Of a stretch of 40,000 bases of DNA, positions 31,344 to 39,960 are shown piece after piece. Where the stretch lies: the NCBI GenBank assembly GCA_012295275.1, contig CM022675.1, forward strand, positions 1,603,425 through 1,643,424, read 5' to 3'. A program made the position numbers and the translations under genes. The stretch is from Chrysomallon squamiferum. Lineage: Eukaryota; Mollusca; Gastropoda; Neomphalida; Peltospiridae. The first letter of the stretch is position 1, and every line of letters starts with the position of its first letter. Below the pieces are notes generated by a model. That model made no database searches, was not told the origin of the DNA, and worked only from the letters and a program-made list of their open reading frames with translations.

Positions 31344-32550
31344 TTATACTTTTTTTTTAAAACAATCATCTTTTTTCATTTATTTCAGCTGTCCATCGTC
31401 TGAGATTGGTAAACTGATGATACAGGAGCCTGAAAGATCGGGAAACAACGTCACATTCAAGTTGAAAGCTTTCACCTTTAACAAAAACAACGCAGTCTCT
31501 ACAGAATGTTCTGTCAAAGTTTGTCCTCCAGATCAAAAATATCTGTGTGACCCTGTAAGTTTTATCATTTCTAACTTGTACATTGGTTCAATTAGTCCGT
31601 TTTAGTTTTGATTTATCGACGGAAAAACAAAAATAATAAGAACAAAAACAAACAAAAGTCAAGCGTTTAATGTTTCAAATATAACTCTTTCGACAGATGA
31701 ATATAATTTTGAGTGATAAAAAAGAAAAAAAGAAAACAGAATTATTACACAAGTTATGGCCACGTATCCTGGCAAACAATAATATATATATAGATATATA
31801 TATTAAAATCAAATAAATAAAAATAAAGATAAAAAAGAAACAACAAAAGAGTGCATATAATATAAGAAGCAAAAATTAATTAGAAATATCATAATTATTT
31901 CTATAGTTGAGTAATTTATATGTAGTAGATTTGTGAAGCACTATAGTATTCATTAGCCAAAAGATGTACCCAAGTTTTCCTATAAAATAATAATAAAAAC
32001 AAAATAACACAATTACCTTATGTTTTTCTGTCACAATTTTCGCATAAAACATTTAAATCTCAGGTGGACTGCAATGGCAAGGAAGGATTTGGAAGAAAAC
32101 GAAGATCTGCTGAAACGTCTGATGAACGTGTCAGAAAAACATTTACTGTTCTGAACCTGATGAATGAAGATCGAAGACCAAGTGAGTTTGTCTTCTGTTG
32201 ATTTATTTCATTAATTTGTTGTCACAGCTTAACTCGGATCTGTGATAATTTTTATTTTTTATTTTTGTATTTATTTATTTTTTACCGTAACTCATATTTG
32301 ATTTTAAGCCTGTAAACAGTTTAACAGATACTAGTTGCAATACGAAGAAAAACAAAAAATATCTTACATTTAAAAAACTTCCTACATTTTAGGTGACTTC
32401 CAGACATCAGTTGAACAGCAAGGATCTGATGAAGTTAATGTCAACAACACGATTCTGATTGTTCTGTGTGTTGTCATGGTGATCATCTTCTCACTTGTCA
32501 TTGGGATTGTGGTGAACGTCTTCCTGAAGAAGAAAAGATCCAATCAGTAA
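22696..32550 (+). CDS. Gene 2: signal peptide / EGF x2 / ZP domain interrupted by SRCR x4 / furin site / transmembrane
   Basis: Nineteen coding exons: 22696-22747, 23090-23212, 23500-23637, 24237-24423, about 24607-24830, 25312-25454, 25818-25862, 26033-26174, 26542-26714, 27176-27329, 27819-27970, 28258-28414, 28687-28859, 29050-29206, 29703-29869, 31052-31145, 31389-31554, 32064-32181, 32393-32550 (TAA 32548-32550). Allowing for one missing base in the ZP-N exon, the product is about 907 residues: signal 1-17, EGF 18-104, ZP-N 105-245, first ZP-C strands to 289, linker 290-304, SRCR1-4 305-729, rest of ZP-C 730-855 with RKRR at 827-830, helix about 876-900, tail KKKRSNQ. It resembles DMBT1-type SRCR/ZP proteins, but the SRCR block lies inside ZP-C. 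The likely role is a surface or secreted polymer-forming recognition protein in immunity, mucus or gametes; none can be chosen from sequence. The ZP-N defects could make it a pseudogene. Confidence 0.82.
23090..23637 (+). CDS. Gene 2 EGF-like domains 1 and 2 (exons 23090-23212 and 23500-23637)
   Basis: Two phase 1-1 exons, each a six-cysteine EGF-like domain. EGF1: DCRRQGQDC, KTCQNDGTCYC, YTGYNCEL. EGF2: SPCTNHTDSCGSDGGIC, then ACFCPPGFYGDQCEN. Both end in the CxCx(5-6)G(F/Y)xGxxC signature. Neither shows the D/N-x-D/N calcium-binding start. EGF modules before a ZP domain are common in animal ZP proteins such as uromodulin. An (AAT)n tract at 23409-23449 lies in the intron between them. Confidence 0.88.
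24237..24830 (+). CDS. Gene 2 ZP-N domain with a frame problem (exons 24237-24423 and about 24607-24830)
   Basis: Exon 1 begins EVTCQKSSMLIAVNPSG, continues FRGVVYVKG and GCTFNNQ, then leaves frame: the ZP-like continuation SRKQGVALNVQDSDCGG is in another frame, as if one base were missing at about 24345-24362. The written frame meets TGA at about 24387. Exon 2 carries NVVYVQSSIRHSNSD, GGRFRDVIIQF and SEVHVICEEN. The four ZP-N cysteines (TC, GC, DC, IC) are all there. With one base restored, exon 1 ends in phase 0 and fits AATGTTGTC at 24607, but the bases before that are TTTTG, not AG. The first AG acceptor (24625-24626) needs a different phase. So there is either one deletion plus a TG acceptor, or two indels. 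Confidence 0.7.
25312..25862 (+). CDS. Gene 2 first ZP-C strands (25312-25454) and linker exon (25818-25862)
   Basis: Exon 25312-25454 encodes the ZP interdomain region and first ZP-C strands: RQNITNTVNSIDSS, VVQFNINLKDG, then AVSLDEELTFEFST. In ordinary ZP domains the next strand, carrying the first ZP-C cysteine, follows within about ten residues. Here the exon ends in phase 1 and is followed by the linker exon (LTAEVPEKIADTEA) and four SRCR domains. An (AAT)n tract (25498-25565) and CA repeats (25681-25701) fill the intron between these two exons. Confidence 0.82.
26033..26714 (+). CDS. Gene 2 SRCR domain 1 (exons 26033-26174 and 26542-26714)
   Basis: VNIRLVGGNTSKEGRVEVLY, EWGRLYSTTF, VFCRTLGF, then GFFPEGSGQMW, CLGFEMDVRDC, SECTSRC and LIC. 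C2 is missing (GRLYST), as in gene 1. The CX3C pair ECTSRC in the C7 region is shared with gene 1, so this altered cysteine pattern predates the duplication. The intron 26175-26541 has GT/TA repeats (26325-26358, 26474-26506). A long (ATT)n tract begins about 11 nt after the end of exon 2 (26725-26816). Confidence 0.87.
26715..27175 (+). repeat. Trinucleotide microsatellites in the gene 2 intron after SRCR1
   Basis: A nearly pure (ATT)n of about 30 repeats (26725-26816), mixed TTA/TTC, an (ATC)n tract (26892-26921) and a (GAT)n tract (27087-27118). The intron of gene 1 at the same place (851-988) holds (TCA)n instead. Confidence 0.93.
27176..27970 (+). CDS. Gene 2 SRCR domain 2 (exons 27176-27329 and 27819-27970)
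   Basis: NPAPYKLQLVGGTSEHDGKL, WNSVCHSSWNT (C2), VVCRQMGYA (C3), then EPALHLSFLRLRNEERKC (C7) and HIKCS (C8). C5 and C6 are absent, as in gene 1. Exon 1 is 154 nt against 160 in gene 1, two codons shorter in the variable loop between C2 and C3. The intron 27330-27818 has AAT and AGT repeats (27365-27490). Confidence 0.85.
28258..28859 (+). CDS. Gene 2 SRCR domain 3 (exons 28258-28414 and 28687-28859)
   Basis: VDISDIELRLVGGPSSN, WGRMNDDYSSP, VLCRTLGFNE (C3), then ALCSGLETNINQC (C5, C6) and YTALLCS (C8). C2 and C7 are both missing, so the C2-C7 disulfide is lost as a unit. The frame is open here, unlike gene 1. The first 110 or so nt of exon 1 are nearly identical to gene 1, while the loop between the missing C2 and C3 is diverged. 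The intron 28415-28686 holds GTA repeats (28525-28585). Confidence 0.87.
29050..29869 (+). CDS. Gene 2 SRCR domain 4 (exons 29050-29206 and 29703-29869)
   Basis: IRLVNGSSEREGRVEI, GMWGTVCDKFHT (C2), AAVYCRMLGFT (C3), YFGEGSGPIFLCDIHC (an extra cysteine and C5), GNETSLEQC (C6), SFLC (C7), DAGVKC (C8). It is a full group-A SRCR domain plus one unpaired cysteine that gene 1 has as arginine; an odd cysteine could form an inter-chain bond. The first exon and the intron before it are almost identical to gene 1. The intron 29207-29702 contains only a degenerate trace of the 61-bp array of gene 1. Confidence 0.88.
29870..31051 (+). other. Gene 2 intron between SRCR4 and ZP-C
   Basis: A 1,182-nt intron with ACT repeats (30113-30138), GTA repeats (30300-30345) and a repeat element (30592-30800). 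No coding content. Its ends align with the gene 1 intron 3969-5045. Confidence 0.7.
30592..30800 (+). mobile_element. Dispersed repeat, copy 1 (inverted partner at 33535-33695)
   Basis: GTATTAGGAAAAGAG at the left and GAAATCCTCCATTTTGCAAA with TGGTCAAGGCATATTCTAA at the right match the reverse complement of 33535-33695. The gene 1 intron lacks this segment at the equivalent point (near 4745-4760), so it is an insertion in gene 2. Small, non-coding and present in inverted copies 3 kb apart, it behaves like a MITE or SINE-type element. Family unknown. Confidence 0.6.
31052..31554 (+). CDS. Gene 2 ZP-C domain, second part (exons 31052-31145 and 31389-31554)
   Basis: EPESGTVRVESCTADNQ, IIEDRSCPS, FKLKAFTFNKNNAVSTEC, VKVCPPDQKYLC. 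It completes the ZP-C subdomain started by exon 25312-25454, about 440 residues earlier. Exon 31052-31145 begins in phase 1, matching the phase-1 end of 25312-25454, so direct splicing between them would read EFSTKPESGTVRVESC, an uninterrupted ZP-C. Confidence 0.88.
31555..32063 (+). other. Gene 2 intron between ZP-C exons and tail
   Basis: A 509-nt AT-rich intron containing a short TA tract (31781-31802). Nothing gene-like, and little alignable to the longer gene 1 intron 5762-7217. Confidence 0.65.
32064..32550 (+). CDS. Gene 2 ZP tail: furin-type site and transmembrane exon (32064-32181 and 32393-32550)
   Basis: VDCNGKEGFGRKRRSAE, then FTVLNLM as hydrophobic patch, then an NNT sequon, a helix from ILIVLCVVMVIIF to VVNVFL, and KKKRSNQ before TAA. 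The first 85 or so nt of exon 32064-32181 are identical to gene 1 including third positions. The cytoplasmic tail is seven residues, too short for a signalling motif. Confidence 0.88.
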
Positions 32551-33314
32551 ATGGAAGATGTCAACCAACATGACATTTAGCTAACCTGACGAACATTTCA
32601 CGAACTGAAATCTGTTTTAAAATAGTTGATGTAGAAGCAAACTAAAACGTTTTTCTTCTTTTTTCTTTAAACGTTTGTAGATTAAGCTACCTGAATTATA
32701 TTTTTTTAATTAATCCTGTGCTTTTCATTTTTTTATTATACATCAACCTCTTTATGTTTCTTTTGTTCTTCGTTTTCTCCTTTTTATTGTTGTTGTTCTT
32801 CTACTTATTATTATTATTGTTATTATTATTATTATTATTAGTAGTAGTAGTAGTAGTAGTAGTAGTATATGTTATGGCTTCTTTTGAAACAGTTATTTGT
32901 TATTTTTCATGTTTTTTTTTTTTTTTTTTTTTTTCCTTTTTACATTTATTATATTTTCATATTTATTATTCGTTTTTTTTTTTACTGTTTTTTTTTATTC
33001 TTTTTGTTGTTTGTTTTTGGGTGTTTTTTTCGGTTTTATTGTTCTTTTTGTTCTGCTTGTTTCTTTGTTTGTTTCTTTGTTTTAATATATTATCTGATGT
33101 GTTTCGTCCACTAAGGCTTCTGTTTTTGCTTTTTGATTTCATGAAGTAAAGAGTGCATTGTCTAGGAATTTTGCTTTGTTTTATAAGAAGATTCTTCATT
33201 TCCTTCACATTTGTTTTCAAACTATTACTTTTTATTTTACTTTATCAAATATGTGTTTGTTTGTTTGCTTATTTATTATTTACACTATTTTATATTTAGT
33301 TATTTTCTTTACTG

Positions 33315-33320
33315 AATAAA
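33315..33320 (+). promoter_or_regulatory. Possible poly(A) signal of gene 2
   Basis: AATAAA in ACTGAATAAAGGTTGCAGCA, followed about 20 nt later by T-rich sequence. It lies 765 nt after the stop. Such hexamers are frequent in DNA this AT-rich. Confidence 0.35.
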
Positions 33321-33534
33321 GGTTGCAGCAATGATTTTTATGCGATTTGTTTTATTTAGCAAGTCGTAATTATTACTTGCCTATTATTTCATATTCATAT
33401 AAGTATTGTCACCAGTCTTCATCAGAAAACAAATTAATAACACTGTTTTGCTGGTCCTGTTTGTTATTATTTATTTTGTTCTAGGTTGTCTCTATCGATA
33501 TTCCGGAGGTTCGGTATAAATTCATGCAGAGGAA

Positions 33535-33695
33535 AAATGTTAGAATGCACCCTGACCATATTTCCAAAATGGAGGATTTCTTGAAATTATTATATTAATT
33601 TCTCTTGCATCAATTATTTGATTAATAATTCTTAATTCTTTACATTATTATTATTATTATATTTACTCTTTTCCTAATACTATTATTCGTAAAAC
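33535..33695 (-). mobile_element. Dispersed repeat, copy 2 (inverted partner at 30592-30800)
   Basis: GCACCCTGACCATATTTCCA, AAATGGAGGATTTCTTGAAA and CTCTTTTCCTAATACTATTA are the reverse complement of the intronic copy with scattered differences. It is shorter because the microsatellite in its centre is shorter. Confidence 0.6.
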
Positions 33696-34239
33696 CATAA
33701 ACAAAAGAGATACACTTGAGAAAATTGCAGTTTTGTCTCCAGAAACTGCGGCGGAAAAGACCAATTCTTTAAAGAGGCAGACGAACACAAACATTTGTTG
33801 AACTCTTGACAGCATCATACCACGTGACAGTAAAACCAATCAGCAAAGACGACACAGAATTATTCGATATCTGTTGATAATATTTCACGTCATACATCCT
33901 TCCACAATCTCTTGTAACTAAAATCATACCTCACATCATGGTAATGGATGAACAACTCTTCTTGTAAGATTTCACTCTACGTGTATGTAGTGAGCATATA
34001 CATGCACTGACAACATTATACAGGCAAAATAAGTTGAAAAACCAGACAAAGAGTTAAAAGAAAGAGAAAACTGAATAGAGAAATTAAATTAAATTTAAAA
34101 CAACTGATATATAAAATTAGTAACAATAGATAATTCTAACTTCGTTAATAAAATCTAATACGATTGTTTAGGAATATTGCTGTGATTTTGATGTTACAAC
34201 AGGTTTAATATTACTACTACTACTACTACTGCTAATAAT

Positions 34240-35570
34240 AATAATAATAATAATAACACAACACTAATAATAGTAACAATAACAACACAAACAATAACAA
34301 TAATATTAGCGACAACAAATACAAAAACAACAATTATGTTAATAATAATAATTATAGAACGTATTAAATTGGTCGCATAATACAGTTTTATATTTTTATA
34401 TCACAGTGTGCGCTACAAGTCTTTCATTTAGTAATTATCTGAAGAAGGTAAATAGAAATTAATCTGATATTTATAGTTTTAAAAATCTATAAAGAGTGTT
34501 CAGCAATGTAGTTCATCAATACTTTAAATTTACCGCCAGTAACTCCATTTTACAACTCGAAATTAGACAAATAAGTAAAATGTGAAGAAAAAAAAACATC
34601 ATCGTTTACCGTCATACAAGAAGACTAAATCGGTTAACTGGATGGTATAGAAAACAAAACACAAGAAAAACATGAAAAACCATATATACACATAGATATA
34701 TTGCTATTAAATATATACGAAACCCACTATTTTTAATATTAGTATTGTAAATATAGCACATAATTGCAGATGAATTAATCTTTTACAGCACGTTTTATTT
34801 TTAAAAGTTGCATGCTTCTGCTCCAGTTGATGTTTATTTACTTACTTATTTATTTATTTATTTATCTACAGCTCTGTATGTATCTATTTACACCAATATT
34901 TTAATGTTATTTAACCAAACAAAAGATCTTCACCACTGTGGAAAATACGATGTAGTATCGCAGTGATTATCTACCTGTCTACCTAACCTTCCGTGTCTCT
35001 CACTATACGTCCATTTCCTTTTCTGCTTATTTATATACATATTTATTTATTTTCTTGTTGTGATTTTCATTTTATTTTATTCATTTAATATGTTTTTGGT
35101 TATTATTATTAATATCATTATCTCATGCACAAAGTATATATATATATTTATACATACATACATAGGTATATTCTTTATATACTTACCTATTTATTTTATT
35201 GTTGTTATTATTATTAATAGTAGAACTAGTATTAGTTACTTTTTTACTGTGTTTACGAAAATATTAACACAGGAGACTAAAACATCCTGCTAAGATTGCC
35301 TAAACTCATCCAGGTGTTACGAGAGTAAGTCTCCTATTTGTGCTTAGATAATAAATAATACATCGATTCTTGTAGTTTTTGTCAGAGTCACACAAACAGT
35401 TTTACCTCGAGACATCTCACATCTACTGCTCTACGGACAGGGTTCAGTGGTTGTGTATGCGTTGCTATTTGTTCGTTATTTTTACTGCAACAATTATTTC
35501 GAATACTACAGCTACCACTAATCCTACTCCTACCAATTGTCATTCTGTCAGTACTATGACTAACTAATAA
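34240..35570. repeat. Segmental duplication, right copy (partner 16725-18760)
   Basis: Stretches 34340-34830 and 35245-35570 match 16840-17400 and 18445-18770. This copy is shorter by the TATG repeat and by roughly 700 bp of middle sequence. The position downstream of gene 2 mirrors the left copy lying downstream of gene 1, so the repeating genomic unit includes gene, 3' flank and spacer. Confidence 0.88.
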
Positions 35571-35784
35571 TTCTAATACTAAAATGACGATTTCAACTCC
35601 AAACACTTTTACCAGCAGTACTAAAATAGCCAGTACTGTTGTGAATAATATGCCTAGTGCTACCAGAAGAGCAACTACTATTACTATTACCACTAATAAC
35701 TCCACTATTACTGCCTCTAATAGTATTAATACTGCTACTGTATATTTTGATTTTATTTACCACAAGTGTTAATTATAAAGTTAA

Positions 35785-35833
<49 letters not shown>

Positions 35834-36450
35834 TTTTAATGATATAATATACCTACTACACAGATTGTGAGAGCTTTAAGACACTGCACTGAATGACTTT
35901 CAAAATAAACTACGATGTTAAATTAAGCTTGATATTACATGTTTTCTGATTTCTATAGAGTAAAACCTAAATGCTCTATGATAGATATTATATCTGCGAA
36001 TGTTAGGGTGTGACACAAAGTTGTGTTCTCAGATGAATGGTGTATACGCTGTTCAGAATAAAAAAATAGTTTTTAAATATATCTATCATCCATTAGTATT
36101 TGTTATAATTTAATTTTTTGGCGATTGTAGTTTAATTTAGCATACAACATACGTATACGTTCTTACAGGTGCAGTACTCAAGAAGTGAGAATTATTATCG
36201 TAAACACTTTTTCTGTAATTTATTTTACCATATAATTGACGATGTTAAATTAATCTAGATATTATATGTTTTCTGATTTCCATAGAGTAAGAACGAAATG
36301 CTCTGAGACAGATATTTTATCTGCAGGTGTTAGGGTGTGACACGAAGTTGTATTTTCGGTTTAATGGTGTATACACTATTCTAAATAAAAAGTTAGTTTT
36401 TTAACATATCTCTCGGCCAGTGATGGGTGTTATTATTTGATTTCTCTAAT
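35460..36450. repeat. Spacer repeat, copy 3, with a 326-bp tandem dimer
   Basis: Part one (35490-35775) has CAGCTACCACTAATCCTACT and ACT-rich words; an (AAT)n tract follows (35787-35832). Part two has two tandem units starting CGATGTTAAATTAA at about 35914 and 36241, each with TTAGGGTGTGACAC and GGTGTATAC. A further fragment GATTGTGAGAGCTTTCAGAC with ACACTGCACTGAATACA is found at 37233-37267. Confidence 0.8.
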
Positions 36451-36825
36451 GAGGATACCTTAATTTAGTACAAAATATATGTATACGTCCCAGTAGCTGC
36501 ATTATATAAGATATTTACTAACAGATTTTTATTTTTTATTTATTTACTATTTATGTATTTTTTATTTCATTATGTTGTTTTTGTATTATTATTATTTTTT
36601 GTGTCTGTTTTTTAGAATTTGGACAACGTCGTCTTAAACTATATCATGGGGTTTTATCTTTAAACTTCGCAGTAACATTGTGTACCTGACTGGGATTTTT
36701 TATTCTATTAAATTAATTTCAAATACCGAGTGAATTTCCGTTCAATCGCTGGTTTCTAATATCTTTACCGTACATTTATGCGTGTATGTGTGGGTGTTTG
36801 TGTGTGTGTCTATGTGTGTTTGTGC

Positions 36826-36860
<35 letters not shown>

Positions 36861-37063
36861 TGTGTGTGTGTGTACGTGTGTGTGTGTGTAGGTGTGTCTG
36901 CATTTTGTGATTTGAATATTTTAGACAATGTCCGGGAACGTATTACGCAGGAGGACAAAGTCCAATCACGACCTCACAAACCTCGTCAGATGCCGGACGA
37001 CATTAACCCGAGTGACTATGTTAACACACACACACACACACACGTACGACATACATACATACA

Positions 37064-37154
<91 letters not shown>

Positions 37155-37300
37155 AAAAATGAAGAAAAAATACGCCTGTCTGACTAACCGATCATCTTCA
37201 AGTTGCCTAAAAACTCTGACCTGTTTCTGCACAGATTGTGAGAGCTTTCAGACACTGCACTGAATACATCATTATGTAGATCGTGCAAGGAAATGGTTTG
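36451..37300. other. Spacer with GT, CA, CATA and TA repeats
   Basis: GT-rich repeats (36780-36898), CA (37026-37043), ACAT tetranucleotides (37048-37091) and a TA tract (37092-37150). Between the GT and CA repeats, 36900-37020 is more GC-rich than its surroundings (GTCCGGGAACG, CAGATGCCGGACGACATTAA) and may be a fragment of a mobile element or old exon; I recognise no family. Confidence 0.6.
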
Positions 37301-37495
37301 ATCACAAACAGAGTGAAAAGATAATTATTCCTATTGACACAAAATTTGATTTCATGTCAGTGGACAAAAGTAAAAATAAGATAAATAAACAGACAAATCA
37401 GAAGATTACAGGGATAGGTAGATAAACAGACGTATTGATGAACAGATATTTAGAGAGATAAATTTAGAGACAGCTAAATAGATACATCAATTGAT

Positions 37496-37504
37496 AAATA
37501 GAGA

Positions 37505-37540
<36 letters not shown>

Positions 37541-37826
37541 TAAATATATAGACAAATATATATATATAGATGAATAGATAGATAGATAGAGAGATAGATA
37601 GACATACAGACAGACAGATAGATAAATATATAGACAGATATATAGAGAGACAGAGAGATAGATAGACAGAGAGATAGATAGACATACAGACAGACAGATA
37701 GATAAATATATAGACAGATATATAGATAGATGAATAGATAGATAGACAGACAGACAGACAGATAGATAAATATATAGACAGATATACAGATAGATGAATA
37801 GATAGATAGACAGAGAGATAGATAGT
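37496..37826. repeat. GATA/GACA tetranucleotide array with higher-order structure
   Basis: GATA and GACA repeats are interspersed with AAATATATAGACA blocks. The block GATAAATATATAGACA recurs at about 37539, 37621, 37701 and 37765. An 80-bp spacing separates two copies of GACATACAGACAGACAGATA (37601 and 37681), so a longer unit has been duplicated. It resembles Bkm-type GATA/GACA satellites in motif only. Confidence 0.9.
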
Positions 37827-37829
37827 TAT

Positions 37830-38625
37830 TAGAAAAGTATGAACAATATGGGGAGATTAGTTTGTACAACAAGATTCTGACACGTGCATATATAGTATAT
37901 GTATGTCTGTGTGTCTGTCTCGGTGTATATGTTTCTGTGCAACGTAAAAATATTAATAAAAGTAAAAAGTATAACAAATAAATATAATAAAATATGTTTA
38001 TTAAAATTTTGGATGGAAATTATAATAATTACGCCAGATTATTTTAAAAGATCTGGTACAACCATATAGCTGAGAAAGATCTTTGAACTCTATAAATAAA
38101 TACATAATTAATATAATGCAGTTCTGCAACAACTTTGAGAAATAAGAGTCTGTAATAATTAATTTTAAGTTTACTATAATGCAGTAAATGTAGTTTGGGA
38201 AATTATGTTGTGTGTCTAATGTTTTTTATTACTATTAGTATTACTTTTGAAATAATGGGTACCACATCAATCATTGTGTCGAAATTATTTTCGTATTTGT
38301 CGAAAAATATTATTATTATAATTTATTATTTTTATTAATATTGCAGGCAAACAGTAGCAAGTAACCATTTTATTATATTTTTTGGCAGCAAGATTTGTTT
38401 TTCTTAAAACAATAAACACTGCTGGTATTTGTTAAAACATGGTAAATTCTGTTTATTTTGCTATTCATTTGAAGGACAGGACAAACATGAACTATATTTA
38501 GAATGCTAGAAAAATGTTTTGATATATTTTATTTTAAATATTTGCATGGAAACATAAATCATTTTTAGCTTATAATATGGAAACTTTTTGTTTGTAAAAC
38601 TCAAGCTTTTTACTTGGATATGTGT

Positions 38626-38661
<36 letters not shown>

Positions 38662-39058
38662 TACACACACACTCATATTTGTGAAGGGAGCATATAAATA
38701 ATATATACAAAAAAAAAAAGAAATCAAACGTAACAAATGCAATCAAAATAAATAACCAGCAGAAATCTAACAAAAATGTTTTAAGTATATATTTACAACA
38801 GTTTTAACACTTTTCAGTTTTGTTTGTTGTTTAGTCTTCAAGATCGAAATGCTGCGTCACATACTGTTACATTCATTCAGCTGTTTTCTCAGCATGTGGA
38901 TGTAAATACAGGTTTTAAGTAGTTACTAACAGATGTACACACTGTCTTCTTTACCATGTTTACTTCTGAGCAAAAGGAAAATAAAACATAGAGTGAACTT
39001 GAATTGATTGCAAATGAATAGATTTCTGAAAAAATCTCCGCCTTTTTTTATAATGAAT

Positions 39059-39093
<35 letters not shown>

Positions 39094-39279
39094 TTCATTC
39101 ATTCATTCATTCATTCATTCATTCATTCATTAATCCTACTGCATGGGATGTTTATGTTACTTGTCTACTTTATTTAGTCACTTTGTGCTTCGTAATGTTT
39201 TTTATTCATTTATTTTCTCTTTTTATTTGTTTATTTTATTTTATTTTATTTTAAAGATAAATTTTGAAGAAAAAAAATT
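37830..39279. other. Spacer without recognised genes
   Basis: AT-rich sequence with a CA tract (38629-38670) and two adjacent tetranucleotide arrays, TTTA (39057-39092) changing by one base into TTCA (39093-39129). No reading frame with a recognisable domain on either strand. Confidence 0.65.
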
Positions 39280-39960
39280 AAGAAACGAGATAACTAGTTT
39301 GACATCACTTTGACTAATGTAACGTGTAATAATACAAATCTAGACTAACACTCGGCTCACACAGCAACACTCGTTGTTTTCTTTCACTTGTCATGCATCC
39401 AAAACTCATGTTAAAACCAGTTATTCATTGGTCAGGATGGTTTCTTTGTCCTTACCATATAAATACAGCTAAACACACCGTGAGATGCAGTTTTATGTTT
39501 TATTCTAACTGTGTAAAGGAGGATAAAGCTTCTTTTGTGAGTGTCTCAAGTAAGAAGGTACGTTCACGATACCTTACTTTAGTGAATATGTTTTTATGCA
39601 TTTTTTTTTTTTTTACTATTGCATGCATCTGATTTCAGTAAATAGCACGTGTATATGTATATACCTATGTAACAAAAGACACATCACCGGTTTTAGTATT
39701 ACTAGAGTTCTTTTTTTTCTTATGATGTTGTTGTTGTTTTTGCTACCTCAAAGTAAAATTAACGCGCGTTACATTTTAATATATTTTGTTATATTAAATT
39801 AAATAAAATAAAATAAAATTATATTATATTATATTATATTATACTATATTACATTACATTTTATTTTATTTTATATATATATATATTACACTTAAGGTGC
39901 CCATGTGGAGATATTAATAAAGTAAATACACAAATATGTTTATGTATTTGCTAGAGATGT
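39280..39960 (+). promoter_or_regulatory. Promoter-like module, copy C (predicts a further paralog to the right)
   Basis: Sequence 39410-39560 is nearly identical to 19945-20090: TCAGGATGGTTTCTTTGTCC, TATAAATA at 39458-39465, GTGAGATGCAGTTTTATG, and CAAGTAAGAAG followed by GTACGT. Upstream, 39280-39400 matches 22260-22410. Downstream, TCTGATTTCAGTAAAT and the TGTGGAGATAT stretch match 20140-20370. By analogy with gene 2, the coding exons of another SRCR/ZP paralog should begin beyond the right edge. ATTAT repeats lie at 39817-39860. Confidence 0.5.

Larger units (their letters stand above)
32551..34200 (+). other. Gene 2 3' UTR and downstream flank
   Basis: T-rich and ATT/GTA repeats (32803-32868), a T run (32908-32934), and a likely poly(A) signal AATAAA at 33315-33320. 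The segment around 33930-34050 aligns with 9240-9360 downstream of gene 1. Apart from the repeat at 33535-33695, no other feature is supported. Confidence 0.5.

Noticed and set aside
32718-33149. A 143-codon hydrophobic frame downstream of gene 2
   Set aside because: Derived from T-rich DNA in the 3' flank (Phe/Leu runs); no start context or homology.
36786-37187. Cys-Val and Thr-His repeat protein on either strand
   Set aside because: Translation of GT, CA and TA repeats.
37464-37977. Ser-Ile-Tyr-Leu repeat frame on the minus strand
   Set aside because: Translation of the GATA/GACA array.
39393-39632. Small protein in promoter-like module C
   Set aside because: The reading frame is not preserved in the 21.6-kb copy, which stops early; the module fits an untranslated leader better.
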